From NCBI RefSeq assembly GCF_003944835.1, contig NZ_RWIV01000001.1, forward strand, positions 380,001 to 444,000: a DNA stretch of 64,000 bases. Reading direction: 5' to 3'. The position numbers were made by a program, and so were the translations under genes. This DNA is from Bacillus sp. HMF5848. Its GTDB lineage: Bacteria; Bacillota; Bacilli; Bacillales; HMF5848. The notes under the pieces were generated by a model. That model was not told where the DNA came from. It worked only from the letters and a program-made list of their open reading frames with translations, and ran no database searches. Below, in pieces: positions 1-10,195 of the stretch (the stretch's first letter is position 1; every line of letters begins with the position of its first letter).

Positions 1-356
1 CGAACTGGAAAAGGAAGGTTTAATGACTTTTGAAACTTTCCTTGATATATGTTTTCATCTACAATTTCAAAACCTTTAAACTTTAGGTTAATATGACCTG
101 TTAATTCAATAGTCTTATAATCGATATACACATCAAGATCCTCAAGCTTTGTAAGACCCGGAATGCTGACGACAACTAATAATTCATTTTCTTTCTTATA
201 TAAGTTATATTGAGTATGACTTTCTTGGAATAAAGGTTCAAAATTTCCCCAAAAGTCTTCTCCTAGCATGTCACCCCATTGATCTTTCCAGGTTTCTACA
301 TTTCGGAGATTTTGCATATGTTTCATTTGCGGAAATCGATTAAAAAAATTGTTCAT
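1..356 (-). CDS. Hsp20/alpha-crystallin small heat-shock protein (3' part missing)
   Basis: The reverse strand reads from ATG at 356 to the window edge, giving 118 residues with no stop, so the C-terminus is cut off. The N-terminal 45 residues are rich in Phe, Met, Asn and Trp, as in small heat-shock proteins. They are followed by a beta-sandwich start (YNLYKKENELLVVVSIPGL, then a segment ending in IELTGHI), which is the typical opening of an alpha-crystallin domain. Such proteins hold unfolding proteins as ATP-independent chaperones; related Bacillus proteins also occur in spore coats. A GGTGG ribosome binding site lies just upstream of the ATG. The gene lies downstream of the BCCT transporter on the same strand but beyond a terminator, so it is probably a separate unit. 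Family fairly sure, exact member unknown. Confidence 0.75.
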   Translation of the reverse strand, partial: MNNFFNRFPQMKHMQNLRNVETWKDQWGDMLGEDFWGNFEPLFQESHTQYNLYKKENELLVVVSIPGLTKLEDLDVYIDYKTIELTGHINLKFKGFEIVDENIYQGKFQKSLNLPFPV

Positions 357-470
357 TACTACCACCTGCCATTACATGTCGTTTCTACATGCTATGAAAG
401 GACGGCTTGGTTGTTGCCCATGCAAACTAGAAAATACAAAGATGTCCGCCGAAATACGAGTTATGAAAAT

Positions 471-492
471 CCCCTCTCAGTGATAAGAGGGG
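471..492 (-). terminator. Intrinsic terminator of the BCCT transporter gene
   Basis: An 8-bp CCCCTCTT-type stem (cccctctc / aagagggg with one mismatch) is followed on the reverse strand by ATTTT. It lies 15 bases past the transporter stop codon. The T run is short, so efficiency is uncertain. Confidence 0.6.
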
Positions 493-507
493 ACAACAAG
501 TTCAAGC

Positions 508-2061
508 TTAATCTGGTTGTTCTTTTAAGCGACTATCATCTGGTACAGTTTTTACTTTTACAAATTTTTCTCCTTGTAGGGATTTAATCAGAGAAAATAC
601 CATTAAAATCATAATAAATGTAAATGGGAATGCTGCAATAATAGACGCCGTTTGTAAGGCACCTAAGCCACCAGTCCATAGCAATATAGCTGCAGCCGAG
701 GATTGAATAAGTCCCCAAACAAATTTAATTGAGTTTGGTGGATGTAGGTTTCCATTTGTAGTTTGCATTCCAAGTACAAAAGTAGCCGAATCTGCAGATG
801 TAACGAAAAAAGTTGTGATTAAAAAAATGGCTAATCCTGACATAATAAGACCGAGCGGATAGTTTTCCAGTACGGAAAACAGTGCTAACTCCATTCCTTC
901 GTTAGTGATGACTCCCATTATGTCTACGCCTTCATTTCTTTGTAGATATATAGCAGAACCTCCGAATACCGAAAACCATAATCCTCCGAATACAGTAGGA
1001 ACTAATAAAACACCGATAATAAATTCACGAATTGTTCTTCCTTTAGAAATTCGAGCAATGAACGTGCCAACAAAAGGTGCCCAAGCAATCCACCATGCCC
1101 AATAAAAAATTGTCCAAGCTTGTACCCAATTATTCTCTTCAAAAGGGCTAAGCTTAAAGCTCATAGAAGGAAGGTTTTGCAAATAGTTCCCTATGGTAAG
1201 CGTGAATACGTCCATAATAAAATTAGTTGGTCCGGCAAATAAGAGAAATAACACTAAAAGAAAAGCTAGAACTACATTGAGATTACTTAGTATTTTAATA
1301 CCCTTATTTAAGCCAGTTTGAGCCGAGAGCATGTAAAGAATTGTAACAATTAAGATAATAACTAGCTGTGTTGTTATACTGTTTGTGATGTTAGGAAATA
1401 GATACGACATACCACCGCTAATTTGTATCGCTCCAAGACCTAGAGAGGTTGCAACACCAAAAATGGTTGCAAATACAGCGACAAAATTTACTATTACACC
1501 AACACCTCCATCTACCCTATCACCAAGAACTGGTCTTAATATAGAGCTTATGACACCAGGTGCGCCTTTTCTAAACTGAAAATATGCTAAAGCTAATGCT
1601 ATAACAGCGTATATCGCCCATGGGTGTAATCCCCAATGAAAAAAAGAATAGCGAAGTGCGGCACGTGCGGCCTCTGCGGTTTCACCTTCGCCAACTGGTG
1701 GATCAAAGTAATGATACATCGGTTCAGATACTCCCCAGAAAACGAGGCCGATTCCCATTCCTGCACTGAATAACATGGCGAACCATGATAAATACGTATA
1801 ATCCGGTCTATCAGAATCTTTACCAAGACGAATGTTACCGTATTTGGTAAATACCAAAACCAGTACAAAAACTAGAAAACCTGTTGCAGATAGTAAATAA
1901 AACCAACCAAATTTATCAATTATTGCACCTTGTAACTTCGTTGTTACATTAGCAAGATTTGCCGTAGGTAAAATATTCTTTGGAATTACCCCCCAAACAA
2001 TAAAGGCGGTTGCGACAATAACAGATATGATAAAAACGGGAGTTAATTTTTGTTTTGCCAT
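508..2061 (-). CDS. BCCT-family glycine betaine/choline/carnitine transporter
   Basis: The 517-residue protein has about twelve hydrophobic segments and the hallmarks of the BCCT family: GMGIG at residues 101-105, the glycine-rich substrate/Na+ site seen in betaine carriers, and FYWAWWIAWAPFVG at 319-332, the tryptophan-rich binding region, followed by ISKGRTIREFI. BCCT proteins such as OpuD and BetL import compatible solutes with Na+ for osmoprotection; the GMGIG form favours glycine betaine, but specificity is an inference. The ATG at 2061 has a good AAAAAGGAGG site 8 bases upstream. The gene stands alone, divergent from yebE, and a terminator follows it. Confidence 0.92.
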   Translation of the reverse strand: MAKQKLTPVFIISVIVATAFIVWGVIPKNILPTANLANVTTKLQGAIIDKFGWFYLLSATGFLVFVLVLVFTKYGNIRLGKDSDRPDYTYLSWFAMLFSAGMGIGLVFWGVSEPMYHYFDPPVGEGETAEAARAALRYSFFHWGLHPWAIYAVIALALAYFQFRKGAPGVISSILRPVLGDRVDGGVGVIVNFVAVFATIFGVATSLGLGAIQISGGMSYLFPNITNSITTQLVIILIVTILYMLSAQTGLNKGIKILSNLNVVLAFLLVLFLLFAGPTNFIMDVFTLTIGNYLQNLPSMSFKLSPFEENNWVQAWTIFYWAWWIAWAPFVGTFIARISKGRTIREFIIGVLLVPTVFGGLWFSVFGGSAIYLQRNEGVDIMGVITNEGMELALFSVLENYPLGLIMSGLAIFLITTFFVTSADSATFVLGMQTTNGNLHPPNSIKFVWGLIQSSAAAILLWTGGLGALQTASIIAAFPFTFIMILMVFSLIKSLQGEKFVKVKTVPDDSRLKEQPD

Positions 2062-2200
2062 TCATCTAGCCTCCTTTTTGTCTACTTTCATTTTTGTCCA
2101 AATGGAGTACCACTATGTATAATGATTGCATCTTTTTTTGTTTAAAGGCTTTGTATTGAGGGAAAATCGGTTATTATATTAAAAAGGAGGTTTCAATACA

Positions 2201-2752
2201 TTGTTATCATCAAGTATAGTCATGGTCATCATTATTTTGTTAATTAATGTTGTGTACGTTTCGTTTTTTACAATTCGTATGATCTTAACTCTGAAAGGAA
2301 GACGATATGTAGCAGCTGCTATCAGTATGATAGAAGTTGTTATCTATGTGGTAGGGTTAGGTTTAGTACTAGAAAATTTAAATCAAATACAAAACCTAGT
2401 GGCCTATGCTGTTGGTTATGGTTTAGGTGTAATCGTTGGTATGAAAATAGAGGAAAAACTAGCACTCGGTTACATAACTGTTAATGTTATAACAAAAGAG
2501 TATGATAAAGATTTACCAAATGAACTACGCGATAAAGGGTATGGTGTAACAAGCTGGCAAGCTCAGGGTCTTGAAGGCAACCGAATGGCGCTTCAGATAC
2601 TCACACCAAGAAAGTATGAGCTAAAGCTATACCATACAATTAAAGAGCTGGATCCAAAAGCATTTATAATCGCTTATGAACCAAAAACAATATACGGTGG
2701 ATTCTGGGTAAAAGCTGTTCGTAAAGGTAGGCTAAATAAAAGTGAAGGCTAA
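2201..2752 (+). CDS. yebE: UPF0316 membrane protein (DUF5698/DUF2179), YebE-like
   Basis: The protein has 183 residues. Three hydrophobic segments fill the first ~85 residues, followed by a soluble C-terminal domain (about 95-175) of the DUF2179 type, a small alpha/beta domain also found in YitT-like proteins and possibly binding a ligand. The start is TTG at 2201, set by AAAAAGGAGG at 2181-2190. The downstream gene starts inside its end, and both stand directly before the purine operon, exactly as yebE-yebG stand before purE in B. subtilis. The function is not established. Confidence 0.85.
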   Translation: MLSSSIVMVIIILLINVVYVSFFTIRMILTLKGRRYVAAAISMIEVVIYVVGLGLVLENLNQIQNLVAYAVGYGLGVIVGMKIEEKLALGYITVNVITKEYDKDLPNELRDKGYGVTSWQAQGLEGNRMALQILTPRKYELKLYHTIKELDPKAFIIAYEPKTIYGGFWVKAVRKGRLNKSEG

Positions 2753-2936
2753 AAAAATGTTCATTGTAGAAGAATTAGAAACAATAGAGCAATGTTTGGC
2801 GCGAATGATGAAAGAAGGCTATAGTCCAGTACGTCGAATTGAGGAGCCCATTTTTCAAGAAATTGTGGAAGACGGTCAAAAACAAATCGTACCATGCGGT
2901 AGAATAATTAAATTTGAAGGTAAGATTCAAAAGTGA
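2742..2936 (+). CDS. yebG: NETI-motif small protein, YebG-like
   Basis: This 64-residue protein starts at GTG 2742, overlapping the yebE end by 11 bases; an internal ATG at 2757 is an alternative start. The segment [20 protein letters not shown] matches the NETI-motif family, where a short segment of this kind is followed by a variable-length Arg/Glu-rich stretch and a conserved C-terminus (here GRIIKFEGK). The family is restricted to Bacilli and has no known function. It is translationally coupled to yebE and lies just before the purine regulatory region, as in B. subtilis. Confidence 0.8.
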   Translation: MKAKKMFIVEELETIEQCLARMMKEGYSPVRRIEEPIFQEIVEDGQKQIVPCGRIIKFEGKIQK

Positions 2937-2942
2937 TAAATA

Positions 2943-2977
2943 CGAACATTATATTTTACATATCAATATAACGTTCG
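2943..2977 (+). promoter_or_regulatory. PurR operator (two inverted PurBoxes)
   Basis: CGAACATT at 2943-2950 and AACGTTCG at 2970-2977 form an inverted pair with the core of the Bacillus PurBox (consensus with central CGAA). They lie just upstream of the -35 box of the pur promoter. In B. subtilis, PurR binds such paired boxes and represses purine synthesis until PRPP releases it. Confidence 0.8.
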
Positions 2978-2984
2978 ATTTTCA

Positions 2985-3014
2985 TTGACGATACAAGTGG
3001 GAATTTGTTAAGAT
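2985..3014 (+). promoter_or_regulatory. Sigma-A promoter of the pur operon
   Basis: The -35 box TTGACG lies at 2985-2990. The -10 box TAAGAT at 3009-3014 is preceded by TG one base earlier, an extended -10, with an 18-bp spacer. The position is right after the PurBoxes and about 100 bases before the riboswitch aptamer. Confidence 0.75.
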
Positions 3015-3117
3015 GGTCTTAAATGAAAAGGAACTCCTGCAAATGGAGTTTTTATTTATGGACGTAGAAACTCAATTTCTAAGTTTTATTACTATGAATA
3101 ATACATAACTTATAACA

Positions 3118-3186
3118 CCTCATATAATCTTGGGAATATGGCCCATAAGTTTCTACCCGATGACCGTAAATCGTTGGACTATGAGG
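3118..3186 (+). ncRNA. Guanine (purine) riboswitch aptamer
   Basis: P1 is formed by CCTCATA (3118-3124) and TATGAGG (3180-3186). The L2 loop AATATGG, the junction GTTTCTACC, the L3 loop CCGTAAA and the 3' GACTATG all match the purine aptamer consensus. The C in GACTATG is the specificity base that pairs with the ligand (position 74 in the xpt numbering), which indicates guanine/hypoxanthine rather than adenine. It precedes a terminator and the pur genes, so ligand binding should stop transcription. Confidence 0.95.
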
Positions 3187-3234
3187 GAAAGTATAGCGGA
3201 AGAATTACTTCCGTTGTTATTCTTGTCACAGAAT

Positions 3235-3286
3235 GTCTGGCAGGTTGCTTTCTCTTTTAGAATGCGCAACTACCAGGCTTTTTTTG
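3235..3286 (+). terminator. Riboswitch-controlled terminator ahead of purE
   Basis: CTGGCAG/GTTGC pairs imperfectly with GCAACTACCAG, followed by a run of seven T. It lies 50 bases past the aptamer and 32 before the purE ATG. A separate GCGGAAG/CTTCCGT hairpin at about 3196-3214 lies between aptamer and terminator. Confidence 0.8.
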
Positions 3287-3317
3287 TTTGAAAAATGTTA
3301 TAAAAATGGGGTGTACC

Positions 3318-3812
3318 ATGGCTGACAAACCAGTAATTGGCGTAATTATGGGAAGTATATCAGATTGGGATACAATGAAGCATTGTTGTGACATACTTGA
3401 TGAGTTACATGTGTCTTATGAAAAAAAAGTAGTATCGGCGCATCGTACACCTGATCTCATGTTTCACTATGCAGAAACAGCTAGGGAACGTGGCATAAAA
3501 ATTATTATAGCTGGGGCTGGAGGTGCGGCGCACTTACCTGGAATGGTTGCTGCGAAAACGACGTTACCTGTCATAGGGATACCGGTTCAATCAAGAGCCC
3601 TAAATGGATTAGATTCTTTGTTATCGATAGTGCAAATGCCTGGAGGTGTCCCAGTGGCTACTGTAGCTATTGGAAAGGCAGGAGCAACTAACGCGGGTTT
3701 ACTGGCTGTGCAAATGCTCAGCATGTATGATGAGGTACTAGCCGAACGTCTAGAAAAGAGAAGAATAGTTATATCAGAATCTGTCATAGAAAGTAGTGAT
3801 AAACTTGTCTAG
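3318..3812 (+). CDS. purE: N5-carboxyaminoimidazole ribonucleotide mutase
   Basis: PurE converts N5-CAIR to CAIR in de novo purine synthesis. The 164-residue product has the class I PurE motifs GSISDWDTM (12-20), SAHRTP with His42, and [13 protein letters not shown] chose ATG 3318 because the longer TTG frame (3288) begins directly at the terminator T run. The Shine-Dalgarno sequence (TGGGGTG) is weak. It is the first gene of the operon; purK starts inside its last 17 bases. Confidence 0.96.
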   Translation: MADKPVIGVIMGSISDWDTMKHCCDILDELHVSYEKKVVSAHRTPDLMFHYAETARERGIKIIIAGAGGAAHLPGMVAAKTTLPVIGIPVQSRALNGLDSLLSIVQMPGGVPVATVAIGKAGATNAGLLAVQMLSMYDEVLAERLEKRRIVISESVIESSDKLV

Positions 3813-4947
3813 CATCATTGTACCGGGACAAACAATTGGTATTATAGGTGGTGGACAGCTAGGAAGGATGATGGCTATTGCCGCTAGAGAAAAGGGGTAC
3901 TGCATAGCGGTTTTGGACCCAACTCCTAATAGTCCATGTGGACAAATTGCTGATTATGAATTTACAGCATCTTTCAATGACTTAGAAGCTATTAAAGAGC
4001 TAGCCTCTGTTAGTGATGTTATTACATATGAATTTGAGAACATAGATTACGAGGCGTTAACATGGCTGGAGCAGTATGCCTATTTGCCACAAGGAAGTGC
4101 GTTACTTAAAGTAACGCAGGATCGTGGAGATGAGAAAAAAGCTTTGCAGGGAATGAATATACCGACCGCACCATATAAGTTGGTTAATAGTGAGGAGCAG
4201 CTCGTTTCAGCGATTCAGGAAATAGGCGTGCCTTGTGTATTAAAGACATGCCGAGGTGGTTATGATGGGAAAGGGCAGTTTGTTATACGCTCATTAGAAG
4301 ACTATCATAGTGCTAGCGCATTGTTACAATATGGTAGCTGTGTGCTAGAATCATGGATACCGTTCCAATTAGAGTTATCTGTGATTGTAGTAAGAAGTGT
4401 AAGTGGTGAAATCTGCACGTTCCCAGTTGCTGAAAACATTCACATAAATAATATACTACATAAGTCTATTGTACCGGCACGGGTACCGATAGAAGTAATC
4501 CAAAAAGCAGAAAACGTGGCCCGGAAAATAGCGGGTAATTTTTCGCTCGTTGGAACATTAGCGGTTGAGATGTTTGTTACGTCAGATGGTAACGTTCTTG
4601 TCAATGAGTTGGCACCACGCCCCCACAATTCAGGTCACTATACAATAGATGCCTGTGAAACATCTCAATTTGATCAGCACATTCGTGCTATATGCAACCT
4701 ACCACTAGGTCGTACAACATTGTTAAGGCCAGCAGTGATGGTGAATATTTTAGGGCAGCATATACCGCCTCTGCTTGAAAATGTATCATTGCTATCAAAT
4801 AGTAAATTGCACTTGTATGGAAAGAAAGAAGCAAAGCAAAACAGAAAAATGGGGCACATCACGCGGTTAGCAAATACCACTGATGACGCAGAAAAACAGC
4901 TTGATGGCTTACCTATATGGGAAGCACGTACTGAATGGAGGATATAA
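3796..4947 (+). CDS. purK: N5-carboxyaminoimidazole ribonucleotide synthase
   Basis: PurK uses ATP and bicarbonate to carboxylate AIR to N5-CAIR, the substrate of PurE. The 383-residue ATP-grasp protein has [12 protein letters not shown] near residues 14-25, the ATP-grasp segment with [12 protein letters not shown], and the metal/substrate motif [14 protein letters not shown]. The start is GTG 3796, overlapping purE by 17 bases, so translation is probably coupled. The length agrees with the family. Confidence 0.95.
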   Translation: MINLSSIIVPGQTIGIIGGGQLGRMMAIAAREKGYCIAVLDPTPNSPCGQIADYEFTASFNDLEAIKELASVSDVITYEFENIDYEALTWLEQYAYLPQGSALLKVTQDRGDEKKALQGMNIPTAPYKLVNSEEQLVSAIQEIGVPCVLKTCRGGYDGKGQFVIRSLEDYHSASALLQYGSCVLESWIPFQLELSVIVVRSVSGEICTFPVAENIHINNILHKSIVPARVPIEVIQKAENVARKIAGNFSLVGTLAVEMFVTSDGNVLVNELAPRPHNSGHYTIDACETSQFDQHIRAICNLPLGRTTLLRPAVMVNILGQHIPPLLENVSLLSNSKLHLYGKKEAKQNRKMGHITRLANTTDDAEKQLDGLPIWEARTEWRI

Positions 4948-4950
4948 AAT

Positions 4951-6246
4951 ATGATTGAAAGATATACGAGACCAGAGATGGGTGCCATATGGACGGAGGA
5001 AAATCGCTTTAACGCTTGGCTTGAGGTTGAAATTTTAGCATGTGAAGCGTGGGCTAAGCTTGGTGCGATACCTGAAGATGATGTTAAAAAGCTGCGTGAA
5101 CATGCTAGCTTTGATGTAAATCGCATTAAAGAGATCGAAGAAGAAACACGTCATGATGTGGTGGCTTTTACAAGAGCTGTTTCGGAAACATTAGGTGAAG
5201 AACGTAAATGGGTACATTATGGATTAACGAGCACCGATGTTGTTGATACCGCACTTTCCTATTTAATTAAGCAGGCAAACAATATTTTAGAAAAGGATAT
5301 TGAGCGTTTTGTTGAGGTATTAAAAGAAAAAGCACAGGAGCATAAGTATACAGTTATGATGGGGCGCACACATGGTGTGCATGCGGAACCAACTACATTT
5401 GGGTTAAAGATGGCGCTTTGGTATGAAGAGATGAAGCGTAATCTAGAAAGATTCCGCCAAGCTGCTGACAGCGTACGCGTCGGTAAAATTTCGGGTGCTG
5501 TTGGAACGTATGCAAATATCGATCCATTTGTTGAGCAATATGTGTGTGAACAGCTTGGACTTGAAGCAGCCCCTATTTCAACACAGACTCTGCAGCGTGA
5601 TCGTCATGCTCACTATATGTCAACTCTCGCACTGATTGCTACATCTATTGAGAAATTTGCTGTCGAGATACGTGGCCTACAGAAAAGTGAAACACGTGAA
5701 GTGGAAGAGTTCTTCGCTAAAGGTCAAAAGGGCTCATCAGCGATGCCACATAAGCGTAATCCGATAGGTTCAGAAAATATGACAGGGTTGGCACGCGTAA
5801 TTCGAGGCTACATGCAAACAGCTTATGAAAATGTACCACTTTGGCATGAGCGTGATATTTCTCATTCTTCTGCTGAAAGAATTATCATACCTGATGCAAC
5901 GATTGCTCTTAACTATATGCTTAACAGATTTGCTAACATTGTTAAAAACTTAACTGTTTTCCCAGATAACATGAAACGTAATATGGATCGTACACTTGGT
6001 CTTATCTATTCGCAACGTGTGTTGCTTGCTTTAATAGATAAAGGAATGCCACGCGAAGAAGCATATGACACTGTACAACCAAAAGCAATGGAAGCGTGGG
6101 AAACACAAGTCCCATTCCGATCTTTACTAGAAAAGGATGAAGTGATTACGACGCATCTATCGACTGATGAGTTAGCTAACTGCTTTGATTATAGCTATCA
6201 CTTAAAGCAGGTTGATTATATTTTTGATCGTTTAGAGTTGTCTTAA
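4951..6246 (+). CDS. purB: Adenylosuccinate lyase
   Basis: PurB cleaves SAICAR to AICAR plus fumarate, and adenylosuccinate to AMP. The 431-residue protein carries the fumarase/aspartase superfamily signature [11 protein letters not shown] (from 261) and the catalytic [14 protein letters not shown] with His141. ATG 4951 is three bases after the purK stop, with TGGAGGA upstream. Length and order match B. subtilis. Confidence 0.97.
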   Translation: MIERYTRPEMGAIWTEENRFNAWLEVEILACEAWAKLGAIPEDDVKKLREHASFDVNRIKEIEEETRHDVVAFTRAVSETLGEERKWVHYGLTSTDVVDTALSYLIKQANNILEKDIERFVEVLKEKAQEHKYTVMMGRTHGVHAEPTTFGLKMALWYEEMKRNLERFRQAADSVRVGKISGAVGTYANIDPFVEQYVCEQLGLEAAPISTQTLQRDRHAHYMSTLALIATSIEKFAVEIRGLQKSETREVEEFFAKGQKGSSAMPHKRNPIGSENMTGLARVIRGYMQTAYENVPLWHERDISHSSAERIIIPDATIALNYMLNRFANIVKNLTVFPDNMKRNMDRTLGLIYSQRVLLALIDKGMPREEAYDTVQPKAMEAWETQVPFRSLLEKDEVITTHLSTDELANCFDYSYHLKQVDYIFDRLELS

Positions 6247-6323
6247 ATAACGCAGCACATGTAGTGTGTAGCTGAAGAAATCGTTCTTGATAGGAGTTCT
6301 TAAAAACGGGGGGTCAACAAGCA

Positions 6324-7049
6324 GTGGAAAAATTGCAATTGTTGTATGAAGGCAAGGCTAAAAAACTTTTCAAGACAAATGCTGACAATATTGTGTGGGT
6401 CGAGTACAAGGATAGCGCTACTGCTTTTAATGGGGAGAAAAAGGCAATTATCGCAGGCAAAGGTAGACTGAATAACGAGATTTCATCGAAACTGTTCACT
6501 ATCCTAAAAGATGCAGGTTTAAACAGTCATTTTATTAAAAAAATATCAAATACGGAACAGTTAGTTGAAAAAGTCGAGATTGTACCATTAGAAGTTGTAG
6601 TGCGAAATATCGTAGCAGGAAGTATGGCAAAAAGATTAGGTCTCACTGAAGGTCTGCAGATGAAAAAGCCTCTTGTAGAGTTTTACTTAAAAGATGACGA
6701 TTTAGGTGACCCAATTATTACAGAGGATCACATTGATCTACTTGAGGTCGCAACAGCTGAAGAGGTTTCACAGCTAAAGGAGATGGCTTTGCAAGTAAAT
6801 AATATTTTAAAAGATTACTTTTTAAGCTGTGATGTAAGATTAGTAGATTTTAAGCTTGAATTCGGGAGATTATCTAATGGAACACTTATTTTAGCAGATG
6901 AGATTTCTCCAGATACTTGTCGTTTATGGGATTTGCAAACGAATGAAAAGTTTGATAAAGACGTCTTTCGCCGTGATTTAGGAAGCTTAACAGATGCTTA
7001 TGAGAAGGTATTACAACGATTAGGAGGCAACAGTGCATGTACAAAGTAA
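6324..7049 (+). CDS. purC: Phosphoribosylaminoimidazole-succinocarboxamide synthase
   Basis: PurC joins CAIR and aspartate to SAICAR with ATP. The 241-residue product shows YEGKAKKLF at the N-terminus, VPLEVVVRNIVAGS and the LADEISPDTCRLWD motif of SAICAR synthetases. The start is GTG 6324, after a GGGGGG site at 6307-6313. The 77-base gap from purB is the longest within the operon, and I see no terminator in it. purS begins 13 bases before its end. Confidence 0.96.
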   Translation: MEKLQLLYEGKAKKLFKTNADNIVWVEYKDSATAFNGEKKAIIAGKGRLNNEISSKLFTILKDAGLNSHFIKKISNTEQLVEKVEIVPLEVVVRNIVAGSMAKRLGLTEGLQMKKPLVEFYLKDDDLGDPIITEDHIDLLEVATAEEVSQLKEMALQVNNILKDYFLSCDVRLVDFKLEFGRLSNGTLILADEISPDTCRLWDLQTNEKFDKDVFRRDLGSLTDAYEKVLQRLGGNSACTK

Positions 7050-7291
7050 AGGTGTATGTAACATTAAGAGAAAGCGTTCTTGATCCACAAGGGAGTGCGG
7101 TTGTTCACTCGCTAAATAGTTTGGGGTATAGTTCAATCGAGGATGTTCGTATCGGAAAGTATATGGAGCTTACTGTTGCAAAAAGCGACCGCGCTGTAGA
7201 AGATGTCGTGAAAGAGGTTTGTGATAAGCTACTAGCAAATCCTGTTATGGAAGATTACCGATTTGAAATTGAGGAGGTAGTTCCTCAATGA
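7037..7291 (+). CDS. purS: FGAM synthase subunit PurS
   Basis: This 84-residue protein is the small structural subunit of the three-part FGAM synthase (PurS-PurQ-PurL) of Gram-positive bacteria. It links the glutaminase to the large subunit. The N-terminal [20 protein letters not shown] is characteristic. It overlaps purC by 13 bases and purQ by 4 (ATGA), consistent with stoichiometric coupled translation. Confidence 0.95.
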   Translation: MYKVKVYVTLRESVLDPQGSAVVHSLNSLGYSSIEDVRIGKYMELTVAKSDRAVEDVVKEVCDKLLANPVMEDYRFEIEEVVPQ

Positions 7292-7977
7292 AGTTTGCTG
7301 TGATTGTGTTTCCAGGCTCTAATTGTGATGTCGATATGTTTCACGCAATTCAAGATGAGCTAGGTGAGCAAGTGGAGTATGTATGGCATGATCAAGCAAA
7401 CCTTGATGGCTTTGATGGAATCTTACTTCCGGGTGGGTTTTCATATGGTGATTATTTGCGTACGGGAGCCATTGCTCATTTCTCAAACATTATGTCTGCT
7501 ATAAAAAAAGCGGCTGATGAAGGCAAACCTGTGTTAGGTGTGTGTAATGGATTTCAAATTTTACTAGAGACGGGCTTACTACCAGGCGCGATGCTAAGAA
7601 ATAAGGATTTAAAATTTATATGTCGTACAGTAACGCTGTCAGTTGATAATCATGAGACAATGTTTACAAATGCTTATAACAAACAGGAAAAAATCCAAAT
7701 TCCAATCGCGCATGGAGAAGGAAACTATTACTGTGATAAAAAGACACTTCATAGATTACAAGAAAACAATCAAATTGTATTTCGATATGATGGCAACAAT
7801 CCAAATGGGAGCATAGACAATATTGCCGGTATTATGAACGAAAGAGGCAACGTATTAGGCATGATGCCGCACCCGGAAAGAGCCGTTGACTCTTTACTTG
7901 GAAGTGCTGATGGCTTAAAGCTGTTTAAATCCATTGTGAAAAATTGGAGGGAGATTAATCATGGCGTTATTGCTTGA
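7288..7977 (+). CDS. purQ: FGAM synthase glutaminase subunit PurQ
   Basis: PurQ releases ammonia from glutamine for PurL. The 229-residue class I amidotransferase has the nucleophile Cys86 in GVCNGFQIL and the His195/Glu197 pair in MMPHPER, completing the triad. The N-terminus [14 protein letters not shown] is typical. ATG 7288 overlaps the purS stop; purL starts 17 bases before its end. Confidence 0.96.
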   Translation: MKFAVIVFPGSNCDVDMFHAIQDELGEQVEYVWHDQANLDGFDGILLPGGFSYGDYLRTGAIAHFSNIMSAIKKAADEGKPVLGVCNGFQILLETGLLPGAMLRNKDLKFICRTVTLSVDNHETMFTNAYNKQEKIQIPIAHGEGNYYCDKKTLHRLQENNQIVFRYDGNNPNGSIDNIAGIMNERGNVLGMMPHPERAVDSLLGSADGLKLFKSIVKNWREINHGVIA

Positions 7978-10195
7978 ACCAGCATCACAACAAATTAAAG
8001 ATGAGAAGATATACCAAGAACTTGGTTTAACAGATGCTGAATTTGCCATGATTGAAAACATTCTTGGCAGACTCCCAAATTACACAGAAACAGGCTTGTT
8101 TTCGGTTATGTGGTCTGAGCACTGTAGCTATAAAAACTCCAAACCAGTGTTACGTAAATTCCCAACATCGGGAGAGAAAGTATTACAAGGACCAGGCGAG
8201 GGTGCCGGTATCGTAGATATAGGGGACGGGCAAGCTGTCGTGTTCAAAATTGAAAGTCATAACCATCCATCAGCGATTGAACCTTACCAAGGGGCAGCAA
8301 CTGGTGTCGGTGGCATTATTCGTGATGTGTTTTCAATGGGCGCGCGTCCAGTAGCATTACTTAACTCGTTACGGTTTGGTGAATTAACGAATTCACGAGT
8401 GAAATACTTGTTTAAAGAGGTTGTTGCAGGGATTGCTGGATATGGAAATTGTATTGGCATTCCGACTGTTGGTGGCGAGGTGCAGTTTGATCCAGCGTAT
8501 GAGGGAAATCCGTTAGTGAATGCTATGTGTGTCGGAATTATTAATCATGAAGATATAAAGAAAGGCCAGGCGAAAGGCGTAGGCAATACTGTCATGTACA
8601 TTGGGGCGAAAACAGGTCGTGATGGAATTCACGGTGCAACATTCGCATCAGAAGAGTTATCCGAGGCGTCTGAAGCAAAGCGTCCAGCGGTTCAAGTGGG
8701 GGATCCATTTATGGAAAAGCTTTTACTTGAAGCATGCTTAGAGCTAGTAAAGTGTGATGCTCTTGTTGGTATTCAAGATATGGGCGCAGCAGGCTTAACG
8801 AGTTCTAGTGCAGAAATGGCAAGCAAAGCGGGGTCAGGTATCGAGATGAATCTTGACCTTGTGCCTCAACGAGAAACGAACATGACAGGCTATGAAATGA
8901 TGCTGTCTGAATCACAAGAGCGTATGCTCATTGTTGTGGAAAAAGGCCGTGAAGAAGAAATTCAAGACATTGTTAAAAAGTACGATCTTGAAGCAGTGGC
9001 TATAGGTCGCGTAACAGATGATAAAAAACTTCGACTCATTCATAAAGGTGAAGTCATTGCAGACGTGCCTGTTGATGCACTTGCAGAAGAAGCGCCTGTA
9101 TATCATAAACCTTCAAAGCAGCCAGCATATTATGAAGAGTTTCAGGCTATGACGCTGGAAGCACCAGTAGTGACTGACTACAAACATACGCTGATTGAGC
9201 TATTAAAGCAGCCGACGATTGCATCTAAGGAATGGGTGTATGATCAATACGACTACATGGTTCGTACTAACACGGTTGTGCAGCCTGGGAGCGATGCAGC
9301 TGTTGTTCGTATTCGTGGTACGAAAAAAGCATTAGCGATGACGACAGATTGTAATTCACGTTATTTATACTTAGATCCGCTTGTTGGTGGACAAATCGCT
9401 GTGGCAGAAGCAGCTAGAAACGTTGTTTGCTCAGGAGCAGAGCCGTTAGCCATCACAGATTGCTTGAACTTTGGCAATCCAGAGAAACCCGAGATTTTTT
9501 GGCAGCTAGAAAAAGCAGTAGACGGTATCAGTGAAGCCTGTCGTACGTTACAAACACCTGTCATTAGCGGGAATGTATCTCTTTATAATGAAACAAATGG
9601 TGTAGCTGTATATCCAACCCCTGTTGTTGGTATGGTGGGGTTAATAGAGGATATTCAGCATATTACAACGCAAGCATTTAAAGAAGCTGGTGATGCTATT
9701 TATGTGATTGGTGAGGCATTCTGCGAGTTTGGAGGCAGTGAGCTTCAAAAGTTAAAAAACAACGGTAAAATCTTCGGAAAAGCACCAAAGCTAGATTTAG
9801 CTGTTGAAGTAACGCGTCAAAAACAACTTCTTAGTGCCATTCGTCAAGGTTTAGTGCAATCAGCGCATGATATCGCTGAAGGCGGAGTTGCTGTAGCCGT
9901 TGCTGAGTGCGTCATGGCGAATAACGGGCTAGGTGCGAATGTTAAGGTGAGCGGTGAACCCGTGAGTGCCTTATTTAGTGAAACACAATCACGCTTTATC
10001 GTGTCTGTGAAACAAGAACATAAACAACGATTTGATGAGCTGGTGTCTGATGCATGCTTAATTGGCTCTGTAACAGAAGATAATAGACTAGAAATATATG
10101 CAGATAATGGAGATGCCTTAGTACAAGTGGATGTTCCGGAGCTTACGACTGCTTGGAAAGGAGCTATTCCATGCTTGCTGAACTCAAAGGGTTAA
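7961..10195 (+). CDS. purL: FGAM synthase large subunit PurL
   Basis: PurL converts FGAR, ATP and ammonia to FGAM. The 744-residue length is that of the small, Gram-positive form that needs PurS and PurQ. Motifs include [13 protein letters not shown] with the substrate-binding His, [20 protein letters not shown], and [16 protein letters not shown] in the second AIRS-type half. The ATG has GGAGGGAG upstream and lies inside the purQ end; purF begins 25 bases before its stop. Confidence 0.97.
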   Translation: MALLLEPASQQIKDEKIYQELGLTDAEFAMIENILGRLPNYTETGLFSVMWSEHCSYKNSKPVLRKFPTSGEKVLQGPGEGAGIVDIGDGQAVVFKIESHNHPSAIEPYQGAATGVGGIIRDVFSMGARPVALLNSLRFGELTNSRVKYLFKEVVAGIAGYGNCIGIPTVGGEVQFDPAYEGNPLVNAMCVGIINHEDIKKGQAKGVGNTVMYIGAKTGRDGIHGATFASEELSEASEAKRPAVQVGDPFMEKLLLEACLELVKCDALVGIQDMGAAGLTSSSAEMASKAGSGIEMNLDLVPQRETNMTGYEMMLSESQERMLIVVEKGREEEIQDIVKKYDLEAVAIGRVTDDKKLRLIHKGEVIADVPVDALAEEAPVYHKPSKQPAYYEEFQAMTLEAPVVTDYKHTLIELLKQPTIASKEWVYDQYDYMVRTNTVVQPGSDAAVVRIRGTKKALAMTTDCNSRYLYLDPLVGGQIAVAEAARNVVCSGAEPLAITDCLNFGNPEKPEIFWQLEKAVDGISEACRTLQTPVISGNVSLYNETNGVAVYPTPVVGMVGLIEDIQHITTQAFKEAGDAIYVIGEAFCEFGGSELQKLKNNGKIFGKAPKLDLAVEVTRQKQLLSAIRQGLVQSAHDIAEGGVAVAVAECVMANNGLGANVKVSGEPVSALFSETQSRFIVSVKQEHKQRFDELVSDACLIGSVTEDNRLEIYADNGDALVQVDVPELTTAWKGAIPCLLNSKG

